From positions 1-36,771 of the forward strand of contig JBOGVA010000032.1 in assembly GCA_050692195.1 (NCBI GenBank): 36,771 bases of DNA, written 5' to 3'. Below are positions 27,001 to 34,514 of the stretch, one piece after another. Source of the DNA: JBOGVA01 sp050692195. Lineage in GTDB: Bacteria > Actinomycetota > UBA4738. A program made the translations under genes and the position numbers. The notes beneath the pieces are model-generated. The model saw nothing but the letters and a program-made list of their open reading frames with translations, searched no databases and was not told where the DNA came from. How positions within the stretch are numbered: position 1 is the stretch's first letter; each line of letters starts with the position of its first letter.

Positions 27001-27371
27001 TCAGCTCGGAGGCCGGAGCGCTCGAGCTGGGACAAACGCTGCTCGCGGAAGTGGCGGAGACGGCCGCCCCGAAGCGGCGGACGCACATCGTCTTGACCGG
27101 TCGAGCCGTTCTCGCCGAAGCCCGTAAGGAGCTCGAGTCAGCGGCGAGCCTCTATGCCCAGGCGGCTGCGGGTTGGGGGGACTTGGGGCACGTGCTCGAG
27201 CGCGGGCTGGCGCTGCTGGGCCTGGGGCGGTGCAGCCTCGGTCTGGGCCGGGCGGGGGAGGCCGCGGAGCCGCTGGGGCAGGCGCGGGAAATCCTCAACG
27301 AGCTGGGGGCCCGCCCATCCGTGGCCGAGGTGGACCAGCTCCTCGAGCGGGCCTCCTCGCGCTCCCGTTAG
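24024..27371 (+). CDS. Class III cyclase / AAA-type ATPase / TPR regulatory protein
   Basis: A 1115-residue cytoplasmic multidomain protein. Residues 15-185 are a class III nucleotide cyclase with both metal Asp (D25 in FVDLVGFTSR, D69 in EKFIGDAVMAVFG), the substrate-pocket K65, and the transition-state Asn136 and Arg140 in GDVVNTAARL, so it should be active. Residues 200-500 are an NTPase with Walker A GVPGIGKS (235-242) and Walker B LVIVLEDLHWAD (359-370), like the LuxR/MalT-type STAND ATPases. From about 600 on come helical TPR-like repeats (for example AREALEWAEKALALAEKIG). There is no DNA-binding domain. The ATG at 24024 has GGAGGA eight bases before it. The signal sensed is unknown. 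It is divergent from deoC with 20 bases between starts. Confidence 0.92.
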   Translation: MQYGREAMVEPARRERKLVTVVFVDLVGFTSRAEALDPEDVEAFLKPYLDRVRAELERFGGTVEKFIGDAVMAVFGAPQAHEDDPERAVRAALAIRDWAREGHVDVRIGVNTGEVLVSLDARAEAGESLVTGDVVNTAARLQSGGPVNGILVGAQTYRATRRVIDYRQAEPVRAKGKAEPVPAWEALQARAGIGIDARQLARAKLVGRAHELGVLSDVLAGVRAKRTPWLVTLVGVPGIGKSRLVFELLGVAEKAPDLIFWRQGRCLPYGDGVSLWALAEVMKAHAGILETDSADDAESKLRRAVLETAGEGPEAEWVLGHLRPLVGLAGDGSGGAGRSSESFFAWRRFLEAIAAKRPLVIVLEDLHWADDRFLDFVAHLLEWTEEVPMLMLCTARPELLSRRPGWGSGRPNALNLQLSPLSDQETDELLRSLLEQVVLPEQMKATLLDRAGGNPLYAEEFARMVADRGSTGGSEPLPLPDTVQGVIAARLDGLPPEEKRLLQDGAVMGKVFWTGSVAAIGDADRWSLEERLRVLERKEFLRRERRSSVGRENEFAFLHVLVRDVAYGSIPRASRASKHRLAAKWIESLSKDRTEDHAELLAYHYGQALELARASGALDEARKLEEPARRFLILAGDHALRLDVARADAHYRQALDLVPPGSPGRARIAAKVADAAQEDGRLREAVRGYDEAIPHLRMEGDSLKAGGSMVRLSFALWRLGETDRSRAVVAEAIDLLERQPPGPELARAYARMAANLSLAGRAREALEWAEKALALAEKIGVVDLLVRVRQTAGMARCHLGDWEGLEDLRESLRLGFELGLGIETAMASLNLGEHIASAEGPAEGLDILRESIEFAERRGMTHHVVWTRTATTWMLFQLGRWDELLRVADEVIDWDLRGGGSQIAVFGQMGKASVLAWRGDVTEAGSLVNEFLPRARSIGDVQVVGPALITAALVAKGRGDLESAVGLVREFEEVTRDRRAYQTAELTTDALRISSEAGALELGQTLLAEVAETAAPKRRTHIVLTGRAVLAEARKELESAASLYAQAAAGWGDLGHVLERGLALLGLGRCSLGLGRAGEAAEPLGQAREILNELGARPSVAEVDQLLERASSRSR

Positions 27372-27383
27372 GGACCGTCCGCA

Positions 27384-27803
27384 TTAGGGCGCGCCCTCCA
27401 GGTCCTCCGGTCCAAAGGCGTCGGGGAGCAGCTCGGACAGGCGCCACTGCTTTCGCTCTCCACCCTTCCGCTCCGAGATCACCATCATGTCCGGATTGAA
27501 CTCGTGAAGGAACTGGCGGCATGCGCCGCATGGAGGGGTCGGGCTCGGGGCAGAGGTCGCAACCGCGATGGCCTCGATCGTCCTCGCCCCCGCGGCGACG
27601 GCGGTAGCGGCGGCCACCCGTTCGGCGCAGATCGTCTGACTATAGGAGGCGTTCTCGACGTTGCACCCCCGGAAGACACCGGCGTCTGTGCGCACGGCGG
27701 CTCCGACGAAGAACTTGCTGTACGGGGCATAGGCCCGTTGCCGGGCATCCCGCGCCTCGGCCATGAGGGCGTCGAGGTCCCCCGACTCCGTGCGGCTGTT
27801 CAA
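27384..27803 (-). CDS. cdd: Cytidine deaminase
   Basis: Deaminates cytidine and deoxycytidine to uridine and deoxyuridine in pyrimidine salvage; 139 residues from the TTG at 27803, or 126 from the ATG at 27764. Family motifs are AYAPYSKFFVGAAV, the zinc site CNVENASYSQTICAERVA (C-A-E with catalytic Glu), and PCGACRQ with the other two Cys ligands. The TTG start is preferred because the usual first helix (DLDALMAEARDARQ) lies before the ATG and the TTG overlaps the upstream stop (TTGA). The C-terminal tail RLSELLPDAFGPEDL is normal. It ends 12 bases from the stop of the convergent cyclase gene. Confidence 0.94.
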   Translation of the reverse strand: MNSRTESGDLDALMAEARDARQRAYAPYSKFFVGAAVRTDAGVFRGCNVENASYSQTICAERVAAATAVAAGARTIEAIAVATSAPSPTPPCGACRQFLHEFNPDMMVISERKGGERKQWRLSELLPDAFGPEDLEGAP

Positions 27804-29059
27804 CCCTCTTCCGGACTCTGCTCTTCGGGCTCGGCCCTGGAGATCAACACCTTGGAGATCCGGCGCCCAAGTACCCGCTCGGCGATGAACGTGAGGTTGT
27901 CGAACGCGACGGTCTCCCCTTCCTTGGGCACCGCTCCGAGCAGGCCGTTCATGAGCCCGGCCACGGTGTCCCATTCGTCCTGCGGGAGCTCGACGTCGAG
28001 GAGCTCGTTCAGGTCGTCGATCGACAGGCGCCCGTTGACTCGATAGGTGTGGTCGTCCACCGGCTCCATCTGGGGCTCATCTCGGTCGTACTCGTCGGCG
28101 ATCTCCCCCACCAGCTCCTCCAGGAGGTCCTCCAGGGTGACGAGGCCGGACACGGAGCCGTACTCATCCGTCACCATCGCGATGTGGAACTTCTTCTCCT
28201 GCATCTCCCGCAGCAGCTCGGCCACGCGCTTCGACTCCGGCACGAAGTGCACCGGCCGGGCCAGATCCAGAAGGGGCACGTTCTGCTTGCCCTGGTGAAG
28301 GGCCTTCAGCACGTCCTTCGCGTAGATGATGCCCTCCGCCTTGTCCAGGTCGTCTCGGAAGACAGGGATGCGGGAGAAGCCATGGCGGAGCACCAGGTCC
28401 TGCACCGCCCGGAGCGGCTTTCGGAAGTCGACCGCCACGATATCGGGCCGCGGCACCATGACCTCGCGCACGATGGTGTCGCCGAACTCGAAGATCGAGT
28501 GGATGAGCTCCTTCTCCTCTTCCTCGATGACGCCCTCCTCGTGCCCGACCTCGGCCATGGAGCGGATCTCGACCTCCGAGGCGAACGGGCCCTGCTTCAG
28601 TCCCTTGCCCGGGAGGAGGACGTTGGCCAGCCCGATGAGCAAGCGGGTTGGCAGTGCCAGCAGCCGAGCGAGGGCCCACACCAGCGGCGCCAGCGCCAGC
28701 GCAACCCGGTCGCTGTGGAGGATGCCGAACGTCTTGGACATGGCCTCGACGAAGACGAAGTAGCCCAATGTGAAGCCGGCCGAGATGAGAGCGATCCCCA
28801 GGTTCCCGAACAAGCGCTCGGCCAGGATGGCCACGAGGATGGCCGAGCCGTTCTGCACGATCATCACGGCCAGGTAGATCGGGTTGAGGTAGCGCGCCGG
28901 CGCGTTCTCGATGCGCTCCAGGATGGCCGCGTTCCGGCGCCCTTCCTCGCGGAGGGCGATGGCGCGCACCCTGCTCATGCGGCTGATCGACGTCTCGGCC
29001 ATGGCCAGCACCGATCCGAAGACGACCAGCACCCCCACGACCACCCAGAGGCCGGTCAT
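27800..29059 (-). CDS. CorC/HlyC-family membrane protein (DUF21 and CBS domains)
   Basis: A 419-residue member of the CNNM/CorC family, linked to magnesium transport. The DUF21 membrane domain (about 1-190) starts MTGLWVVVGVLVVFGSVLA with further helices (YLAVMIVQNGSAILVAILAE). A CBS-domain pair follows (from about 210, with REVMVPRPDIVAVD and GFSRIPVFRDDLDKAEGII). The C-terminal CorC_HlyC domain includes YRVNGRLSIDDLNELL. The ATG at 29059 overlaps the ybeY stop (ATGA), and its own stop overlaps cdd. The ybeY-corC order is conserved in actinobacteria. Confidence 0.92.
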   Translation of the reverse strand: MTGLWVVVGVLVVFGSVLAMAETSISRMSRVRAIALREEGRRNAAILERIENAPARYLNPIYLAVMIVQNGSAILVAILAERLFGNLGIALISAGFTLGYFVFVEAMSKTFGILHSDRVALALAPLVWALARLLALPTRLLIGLANVLLPGKGLKQGPFASEVEIRSMAEVGHEEGVIEEEEKELIHSIFEFGDTIVREVMVPRPDIVAVDFRKPLRAVQDLVLRHGFSRIPVFRDDLDKAEGIIYAKDVLKALHQGKQNVPLLDLARPVHFVPESKRVAELLREMQEKKFHIAMVTDEYGSVSGLVTLEDLLEELVGEIADEYDRDEPQMEPVDDHTYRVNGRLSIDDLNELLDVELPQDEWDTVAGLMNGLLGAVPKEGETVAFDNLTFIAERVLGRRISKVLISRAEPEEQSPEEG

Positions 29060-29505
29060 GGCCGCGACCTTTGGTTCCTCGCGTACGTTTCCTGCTTCGC
29101 CCACATCCGGGCTCGTTCATCCTCCTCTTGGTGGTCGTAGCCCAGCAGGTGGAGCACACCGTGGACCACCAAGAGCCGAAGCTCGGCCTGCAGATCGTCA
29201 CGGTTGCGAGCGGCCTCGGCAGGACAGACCACGACGTCGCCGAGCAGACCGTCCTCATCCAGGGGGAACGACAGGACGTCCGTGGTGCCTTTCTCCCCCA
29301 TGTAGCGGACGTGCAATTCCTCCATCTCCTCTGGGCTCACGAAGGAGATCGAAAGCTCACCTTCCGAATAGCCTTCGGCGGCCAGGGTCCGCTCGGCCAG
29401 TGCGGCCAGGCCGCCGTCATCCACCGGCAACCGCTGGCGGTTGGAGACGAGCGCGCGGACGCCTCCCGGAGAGGCGGGTCGTTTGGGAACGGTTCCGTCG
29501 TTCAT
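29056..29505 (-). CDS. ybeY: Endoribonuclease YbeY (rRNA maturation)
   Basis: Zinc-dependent RNase involved in 16S rRNA 3'-end processing and ribosome quality control; 149 residues. The three-His metal site is in VVHGVLHLLGYDHQEEDE. The upstream strand ELSISFVSPEEMEELHVRYM and TDVLSFPLDE are typical. The ATG at 29505 has no clear ribosome binding site; it lies 15 bases after phoH. The next gene overlaps by ATGA. The phoH-ybeY pairing is one of the most conserved in bacteria. Confidence 0.95.
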   Translation of the reverse strand: MNDGTVPKRPASPGGVRALVSNRQRLPVDDGGLAALAERTLAAEGYSEGELSISFVSPEEMEELHVRYMGEKGTTDVLSFPLDEDGLLGDVVVCPAEAARNRDDLQAELRLLVVHGVLHLLGYDHQEEDERARMWAKQETYARNQRSRP

Positions 29506-29520
29506 GGCCGGCGAGCGGCC

Positions 29521-30501
29521 TCACTCCGCCTTCGAGCTGCGTTCGCCGAATGCCCGGTAGGCCTCGACGATGTTCTGCACGATCCGGTGCCTGACGACGT
29601 CGCTCGCTCCCAGGTGCACGAACCGGATCCCTTCGATCCCGTCGAGGATCTCCTCCACCACCACCAGGCCGGAGCGAGTCCCGCCCGGGAGATCGATCTG
29701 GGTGACGTCGCCGTTCACCACCACCTTGGACCCGAACCCCAGCCTGGTCAGGAACATCTTCATCTGTTCGGGAGTGGTGTTCTGCGCCTCGTCCAGGATG
29801 ATGAAGGAGTCGTTGAGCGTTCGGCCGCGCATGTAGGCGAGCGGCGCCACCTCGATCGTTCCCCTCACCATGAGCCGCTGAAACGCCTCCGCGTCCATCA
29901 TCTCGTAGAGGGCGTCGTACAGCGGCTTCAGGTACGGATCGATCTTCTCGAACAGGGTCCCGGGAAGATAGCCGAGCTTCTCCCCGGCCTCCACGGCGGG
30001 ACGGGTCAGGATGATCCTGGACACCTCCCGCTCCTGCAACGCCTTCACCGCGGTGGCCACCGCCAGATACGTCTTGCCCGTGCCGGCCGGGCCGATGCTG
30101 AACGTCACCGTGGACTGGCGGATGGCGTCCACGTAGCGCTTCTGGCCCAGCGTCTTCGGTGAGATCGACCGGCCCCGTGTGGTCAGCAGTACGTCGCCGA
30201 ACACGTCGGAGGGCCGAGCCTGGTCCTCTTTGATCATGTCGATGGTCTTGCCAACCGATTCGGTGGTCAGCGCCTGCCCCTGGCCCAGGATGGTAAGGAG
30301 CTCCTCGAACAGCAAGGCCACCCGTTCCGCCTCCCGCTCCTCGCCCGTGATCGTGATCTCGTTCCCTCGTACCAGTATCCGGGAGTCGAAGGCGGACTCG
30401 ATCAGCCGCAGCAGCTCGTCCCTCTGTCCCAGGAGGGCAACCATCGGCTGGTTGCCCGGGATGAGGATCTTCACTTGGCTCGTGGCCTTCGCGGTCGCCA
30501 T
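29521..30501 (-). CDS. phoH: PhoH-like ATPase
   Basis: Cytoplasmic ATPase of the PhoH family, related to helicase-type ATPases and coupled genetically to YbeY; its substrate is probably RNA. The 326-residue product has an N-terminal KH-like region (1-70, with LLRLIESAFDSRILVRGNEI), Walker A GPAGTGKT (137-144), and Walker B in SFIILDEAQNTTPEQ. The ATG at 30501 shares a base with the HIT stop codon (TGATG). A longer open frame upstream lies inside the HIT gene and is ignored. Normal family length. Confidence 0.94.
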   Translation of the reverse strand: MATAKATSQVKILIPGNQPMVALLGQRDELLRLIESAFDSRILVRGNEITITGEEREAERVALLFEELLTILGQGQALTTESVGKTIDMIKEDQARPSDVFGDVLLTTRGRSISPKTLGQKRYVDAIRQSTVTFSIGPAGTGKTYLAVATAVKALQEREVSRIILTRPAVEAGEKLGYLPGTLFEKIDPYLKPLYDALYEMMDAEAFQRLMVRGTIEVAPLAYMRGRTLNDSFIILDEAQNTTPEQMKMFLTRLGFGSKVVVNGDVTQIDLPGGTRSGLVVVEEILDGIEGIRFVHLGASDVVRHRIVQNIVEAYRAFGERSSKAE

Positions 30502-30857
30502 CAGCCCGGCGGCCACCCCATGCCCCGCCCTCCCAGCAGATGGAAGTGAAGATGCGGGACGCTCTGCCCGGCGTCGGGTCCCACGTTGGTGACGAGTCTC
30601 CACCCGGATCCGTCAACGCCTTCGGCCCTCGCCAGATGCGCGGCCGCTTGCATGATCTCGGCCAGCAAATCGCCATGCTCGTTGGTGACCGCGGCGGCGG
30701 ACTCGATGTGATCCTTGGGGATCAGCAGGATGTGGGTGGGCGCCTTCGGGTTTGTGTCCCGGAACGCCACGACCTTGTCAGAGGCATGGACCACATCGGC
30801 CTCGACCTCCTTCGCCGCGATCTTGCAGAACAGACAGCCGCTCGCCTGTGCGCTCAT
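30501..30857 (-). CDS. HIT-domain nucleotide-binding protein (HINT type)
   Basis: A 118-residue histidine-triad hydrolase/transferase of the Hint branch, acting on adenosine phosphoramidates in studied relatives. The triad H102, H104, H106 is in PHLHFHLLGGR. The N-terminus CLFCKIAAKEVEADVV has the paired Cys seen in zinc-binding Hint proteins. The ATG at 30857 gives the usual family start. It lies 10 bases after rsmE and overlaps phoH. In this operon its cellular job is unknown, but the rsmE-hit-phoH order is common. Confidence 0.93.
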   Translation of the reverse strand: MSAQASGCLFCKIAAKEVEADVVHASDKVVAFRDTNPKAPTHILLIPKDHIESAAAVTNEHGDLLAEIMQAAAHLARAEGVDGSGWRLVTNVGPDAGQSVPHLHFHLLGGRGMGWPPG

Positions 30858-30867
30858 CTCATTGAAT

Positions 30868-31617
30868 CTAGCCGAGTCTGCCGTAGCGGGCCAATACCAG
30901 CGCGGCGCCAACGATGGAGGCCGTCTCGGTTCTCAGCACGTTCTGCCCGAGGTTGGCCACGAGCGCGCCGGCCCGTCGGGAGTCGGCCACCTCTTCCTCG
31001 GAGAGGCCGCCCTCCGGCCCCACCACAAGACGGACCTGCCGGGGCTCCGGCGGGAGGACACCCCCAAGCCGCTCGGTGCCCCCCTCCCACAGCACCACCA
31101 CCGGACCGGCCCCGGTGTCGAGGGCGTCGCCGAGCGTTCCCCCCGCCGCGAGCTCCATGACGAACGGCTGGCGCGACTGCATGGCCGCCTCGCGAGCCAC
31201 CGCGCGAAACCGGTCGACCGCGCGCCCGAGGCGCTCGGCCTCCCACGATCTGACGGACCGATCGGTCTGGATCAGCACGACTTCATCCACCCCGAGCTCC
31301 GCGAGCTTCTGGACGGCCCACGCCAGGCGGTCGCCCTTCGGCGGAGACAGGGCTACCGAGACCAGGGGGCGTGGGCGCATGACTCGGCGCGTGGACTCCA
31401 CCTGGACCACGCTGTCCCTATCTGTGGCACGGACCAGGCGCCCCGCCGCCACGGCTCCCCTGCCGTCTGCCAGGGTGACCTCGTCCCCGGAGCGAAGCCG
31501 CAGTGAACGAAGGGCGTGCCGCGTGTCGGCCGCAGAGAGCTGGACCTCCGGGTCCTCGAGAGACTCGACGAAGAAATACGGGAGTGACATTCGAGACGAC
31601 CGGACGGCCGCGGTCAC
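30868..31617 (-). CDS. rsmE: 16S rRNA (uracil1498-N3)-methyltransferase
   Basis: SPOUT-family enzyme that methylates U1498 of 16S rRNA; 249 residues. An N-terminal PUA-like region (HALRSLRLRSGDEVTLADG) precedes the trefoil-knot methyltransferase domain, whose SAM-binding loop is in LVVGPEGGLSEEEV and NLGQNVLRTETAS. The usual alternating KGDRLAWAVQKLAELGVDEV segment is present. The start is the GTG at 31617 overlapping the dnaJ stop (GTGA), with GGGAGAG just upstream; an ATG nine codons later lacks a ribosome binding site. It follows dnaJ as in mycobacteria. Confidence 0.95.
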   Translation of the reverse strand: MTAAVRSSRMSLPYFFVESLEDPEVQLSAADTRHALRSLRLRSGDEVTLADGRGAVAAGRLVRATDRDSVVQVESTRRVMRPRPLVSVALSPPKGDRLAWAVQKLAELGVDEVVLIQTDRSVRSWEAERLGRAVDRFRAVAREAAMQSRQPFVMELAAGGTLGDALDTGAGPVVVLWEGGTERLGGVLPPEPRQVRLVVGPEGGLSEEEVADSRRAGALVANLGQNVLRTETASIVGAALVLARYGRLG

Positions 31618-32735
31618 CTCTCCCGGAGCTTCCGAAGCTTGCCCGCGAGCGTCTTCCCTCTCCGTGGGTTCTCGCCTCGGAGCTCGGCCAGGCTCTCCAG
31701 GATCTCCCGTTCATCCTTCGACAGCGTCTTCGGCATCTCCACCGCAACTCGAATGAAGAGGTCGCCCCGGCCCCGCCTCCCCAGGTGGGGCAACCCCTGC
31801 CCCTTCAGCCGGATGACGGTCCCTGGATCCGTACCGGGTTCCAGCCGAATGGGCATGGGGTCCCCATCCAGGGTGGGGATCTCCACCTCCGCCCCCAAGA
31901 TGGCTTGCGTCATGGGAACGGCGATCTCACAGAGAAGGTCCTGGCCCCGTCGTTCGAAGATCGGGTGGGGCTTGACCCGCAGGGACGCGTAGAGGTCGCC
32001 GGCGCCTCCACCCTGCCGGCCCTCCTGACCCCCCGCGGCGATCCTGAGCTCCATCCCGTCGGCTACCCCTGCCGGCACGTCCACGGTGAGCGTCTGGCGC
32101 CCCGCAATACGTCCGTCTCCGGCGCATTCCTTGCAACGGGCTGCGATCTCCTCCCCCGTTCCCTCGCAGGTGGTGCAGGGGCGGGCCGTCATCACCGTGC
32201 CGAACACGCTCCGCGACACGTCCTGGATCTCCCCGGCGCCGCCGCATCGGGTGCATCGGGAGGGATGCGTTCCCGGCTCGCAGCCGTTTCCCTGGCACCG
32301 GGGGCACTCCTGCAGGCGATCGACCTTCACTTCCTTCTGCACTCCGAACGCCGCCTCCTCAAACGTCACCGTGAGCTCGACGAACACGTCCTCTCCGCGG
32401 TGGGCGCGGGTGCGGCGGCGGGTCCGCTGCCGCCGCCCGCCGAAGCCTCCTCCGAAGAACACGTCGAAGATGTCCCCTATGTCCCCGAACGGGAACAGGT
32501 CAGGCCCGACTCCTTGCATCCCGAACATGTCGTACTGGCGCCTGCGGGCAGGGTCGGAAAGGGTCTGGTAGGCCGCGGAGATCTGCTTGAAGCGGCGCTC
32601 AGCCTCCGGGTCCTTGTTCACGTCGGGATGCAGCTCGCGGGCAAGCCGCCGATAGGTCTTCCTGATCTCGTCGTCCGTCGCGTCGCGGCGCACCCCGAGG
32701 ACAGCGTAGAGGTCCGGGTCGCGATAAGTCGCCAT
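31614..32735 (-). CDS. dnaJ: Chaperone DnaJ
   Basis: Hsp40 co-chaperone that stimulates DnaK ATPase and delivers unfolded proteins; 373 residues. The J-domain (1-70) contains the HPD motif in ELHPDVNKD. A short Gly/Phe region (FPFGDIGDIFDVFFGGGFGG) follows. The zinc-binding domain has all four CxxCxGxG-like repeats: CPRCQGNG, CTRCGGAG, CTTCEGTG and CKECAGDG. The C-terminal substrate domains include KGQGLPHLGRRGRGDLFIRV. The ATG at 32735 fits the family; a TTG 13 codons earlier is less likely. It follows hrcA by 45 bases and is probably controlled by the same CIRCE operator. Confidence 0.96.
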   Translation of the reverse strand: MATYRDPDLYAVLGVRRDATDDEIRKTYRRLARELHPDVNKDPEAERRFKQISAAYQTLSDPARRRQYDMFGMQGVGPDLFPFGDIGDIFDVFFGGGFGGRRQRTRRRTRAHRGEDVFVELTVTFEEAAFGVQKEVKVDRLQECPRCQGNGCEPGTHPSRCTRCGGAGEIQDVSRSVFGTVMTARPCTTCEGTGEEIAARCKECAGDGRIAGRQTLTVDVPAGVADGMELRIAAGGQEGRQGGGAGDLYASLRVKPHPIFERRGQDLLCEIAVPMTQAILGAEVEIPTLDGDPMPIRLEPGTDPGTVIRLKGQGLPHLGRRGRGDLFIRVAVEMPKTLSKDEREILESLAELRGENPRRGKTLAGKLRKLRER

Positions 32736-32780
32736 CGATCCGAGTGTACCGGCGGCGGGCCTGGATCCTGACAAGCCTTG

Positions 32781-33821
32781 TCAGGGCGAGAGGGCGTCCA
32801 CCACCGCCGACAGGCGTTCGGCCACCGCCCGCACGGCCGAGATGGCCGCCGCGTAATCCATCCTTGTGGGTCCCACCACGCCGATGGTCCCCCACGCGCC
32901 TCCTGCCTCGTACGGGGCGGCCACCACGCTCGCCTCCCACATCTCGGGAAACGGGTTCTCCCGGCCAATCATCACGCTGACCGATGGCGAGGCCGCCGCC
33001 TCTCGCAGGATGCGCAGGATCGCCGACTCGCGCTCGAGCGCCTCGTAGATCTGGCGGAGCGACTCCCTGCGGTGAAAGGCCTCGTCGGCGGCGATGTTGG
33101 CGACGCCGCCCAGGAACACGTGGGCGGCCTCGGACGTTCCCTCGATCGAGGCAAGCGCCTCCCCCAGCCGGGTGAACCCGGTCCGCTCCCGCCCCGTCGC
33201 CGACCTTGCCCGATCCGCAGCCACCGACTTGGCGTCCGAGACCGTCTTGGCCTGGAGCGCTTCCATCACCGCGCGGGACATCCCTTCGATCTCCTGGGCA
33301 TCCATGTCCGCCGGCAGCTCGACCAGACGCTTCTCCACCTGGCCCGTGTCGAAGACGAGGAGCAGGAGGGTGGAGGTTCCGAGGCTCACCAGCTCGGCCC
33401 TGACGATCACCGCCTCACGCACGGCCGGGGCCAGCGCCAGGGAGGCGTACCGCGTCAGGCGCGACAGAAGGTGGGTCGTCCCGCGCAGGATCTCGTCGAC
33501 GTCGGCCAGGGCCTCGTCGAAGAAGTGGACGATGGCGAGCCGCTCCGCGTCGCGCAGCCTCGTTCGGGCCGGAAGGTGGTCGACGAAGATGCGGTAGGCC
33601 AGGTCGGTGGGGGCCCGGCCGGCGGACGTGTGTGGCTGGGTGAGGTAGCCGAGCTCCTCGAGCGCTGCCAGCTCGTTGCGGACGGTGGCGGAGCTCACCC
33701 CCAGGCTCAGCGCCGACGCCAGGGCCTCGCTCCCGACGGGCTCCCCGGTCCGGATGTACAACCGGACCAGGTCCCGCAGGATCGCCACCTTCCTGTCGCT
33801 GAGCTCGGCCTGTCGTGCCAT
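32781..33821 (-). CDS. hrcA: Heat-inducible transcription repressor HrcA
   Basis: Represses heat-shock genes by binding CIRCE; 346 residues. The N-terminal winged helix shows LSDRKVAILRDLVRLYIRTG and the recognition part SSATVRNELAALEELGYL, followed by TQPHTSAGRAPTDLAYRIFV, the family signature. The C-terminal part (GAF-like and dimerisation) ends with IGVVGPTRMDYAAAI. The ATG at 33821 directly follows AAGGAG with no spacer, which is odd, but no other in-frame start exists before a stop codon upstream. A CIRCE operator lies 13 bases before it, so the gene represses itself and dnaJ. Confidence 0.97.
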   Translation of the reverse strand: MARQAELSDRKVAILRDLVRLYIRTGEPVGSEALASALSLGVSSATVRNELAALEELGYLTQPHTSAGRAPTDLAYRIFVDHLPARTRLRDAERLAIVHFFDEALADVDEILRGTTHLLSRLTRYASLALAPAVREAVIVRAELVSLGTSTLLLLVFDTGQVEKRLVELPADMDAQEIEGMSRAVMEALQAKTVSDAKSVAADRARSATGRERTGFTRLGEALASIEGTSEAAHVFLGGVANIAADEAFHRRESLRQIYEALERESAILRILREAAASPSVSVMIGRENPFPEMWEASVVAAPYEAGGAWGTIGVVGPTRMDYAAAISAVRAVAERLSAVVDALSP

Positions 33822-33834
33822 CTCCTTACTACTT

Positions 33835-33861
33835 TTAGCACTCTCAGGCCCAGAGTGCTAG
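33835..33861. promoter_or_regulatory. CIRCE operator
   Basis: TTAGCACTC, nine bases (TCAGGCCCA), then GAGTGCTAG. This is the HrcA-binding CIRCE inverted repeat (TTAGCACTC-N9-GAGTGCTAA) with a single mismatch at the last base. It lies just before hrcA and so controls the hrcA-dnaJ operon. The sigma-factor gene begins 117 bases away on the other side and might also be affected. Confidence 0.96.
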
Positions 33862-33882
33862 ACATCTGAGGAAAAGCCGCTC

Positions 33883-33906
33883 TCCGCGCCGGCTTCCCCG
33901 CGCGGA
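33883..33906. promoter_or_regulatory. Inverted repeat between hrcA and sigma gene
   Basis: Perfect seven-base arms TCCGCGC and GCGCGGA around a ten-base centre, in the 156-base region between the divergent hrcA and sigma-factor genes. It lies 72 bases before the presumed sigma start. It could be an operator or an RNA hairpin; no family consensus is recognised, and GC-rich inverted repeats occur by chance in such DNA. Confidence 0.35.
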
Positions 33907-33977
33907 AATCCCCGTCCTGCCGGTCAACCCATGGCACCCTGAACGCGTCTTACCCACGTCCGCGCGAGGAGGCACCG

Positions 33978-34514
33978 CTGGCACCCCTGGACGAGGACAC
34001 CATCCGGGAGTTCCTGGCGACGGACTACGGACGGCTCGTCGCGGGCGTGGCGCTGATGTGCGGGAGCCGGGCCGCGGCCGAGGACGCCGTCCAGGAGGCG
34101 CTGGCTCGGGCATGGGAGCGGTCGAACCGGGGCGAGCTGATCCGCTCGCTGAAGGCGTGGGTGGCGAGAGTGGCGATCAACCTGGTACGGAGCGGTTTCC
34201 GCAGGGCCAGGGCTGAGCGGCGGGCCCGGGAGCGCCTGGGGAGGCAGGTGGCGGGCGCGGCTTCAGAGGCCAGTCCCCTTGGCGGCCACGACGAGGTTGC
34301 GGACCTGAGACGGGCCCTGGCCATCCTCCCCCGGCGGCAGCGCGAGGCCACGGTGCTCAGGTACTACCTGGACATGGACGTGAAGGAGATCGCCGACGTC
34401 CTCGGCGTGACCGAGGGCACGGCAAAGACCACCCTGTTCCGGGCCCGGCACGCGCTGGCCGATGCCCTCGGCGAGCGCGAGGTGGAAGAGGTGAACGACG
34501 TTGGCCGGCATTGA
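33978..34514 (+). CDS. ECF-type (SigE-family) RNA polymerase sigma factor, probable CTG start
   Basis: An alternative sigma factor of 178 residues. Region 2 is FLATDYGRLVAGVALM with AAEDAVQEALARAWER; region 4 is LRRALAILPRRQREATVLRY with the helix-turn-helix VKEIADVLGVTEGTAKTTLFRAR. Region 2 begins before the first GTG (34047) or ATG (34056), and no ATG, GTG or TTG codon lies upstream in frame. A CTG at 33978 has AGGAGG five bases before it and gives a normal N-terminus, so it is chosen. The stop lies 14 bases inside the next gene, a probable membrane regulator. The sigma gene is divergent from hrcA. Target promoters are unknown. Confidence 0.87.
   Translation: MAPLDEDTIREFLATDYGRLVAGVALMCGSRAAAEDAVQEALARAWERSNRGELIRSLKAWVARVAINLVRSGFRRARAERRARERLGRQVAGAASEASPLGGHDEVADLRRALAILPRRQREATVLRYYLDMDVKEIADVLGVTEGTAKTTLFRARHALADALGEREVEEVNDVGRH

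Noticed and set aside
33904..33949. ECF-type autoregulated promoter (GGAA ... CGTC) before the sigma gene
   Set aside because: The two motifs are about 38 bases apart instead of 16-17, so they cannot form one promoter.
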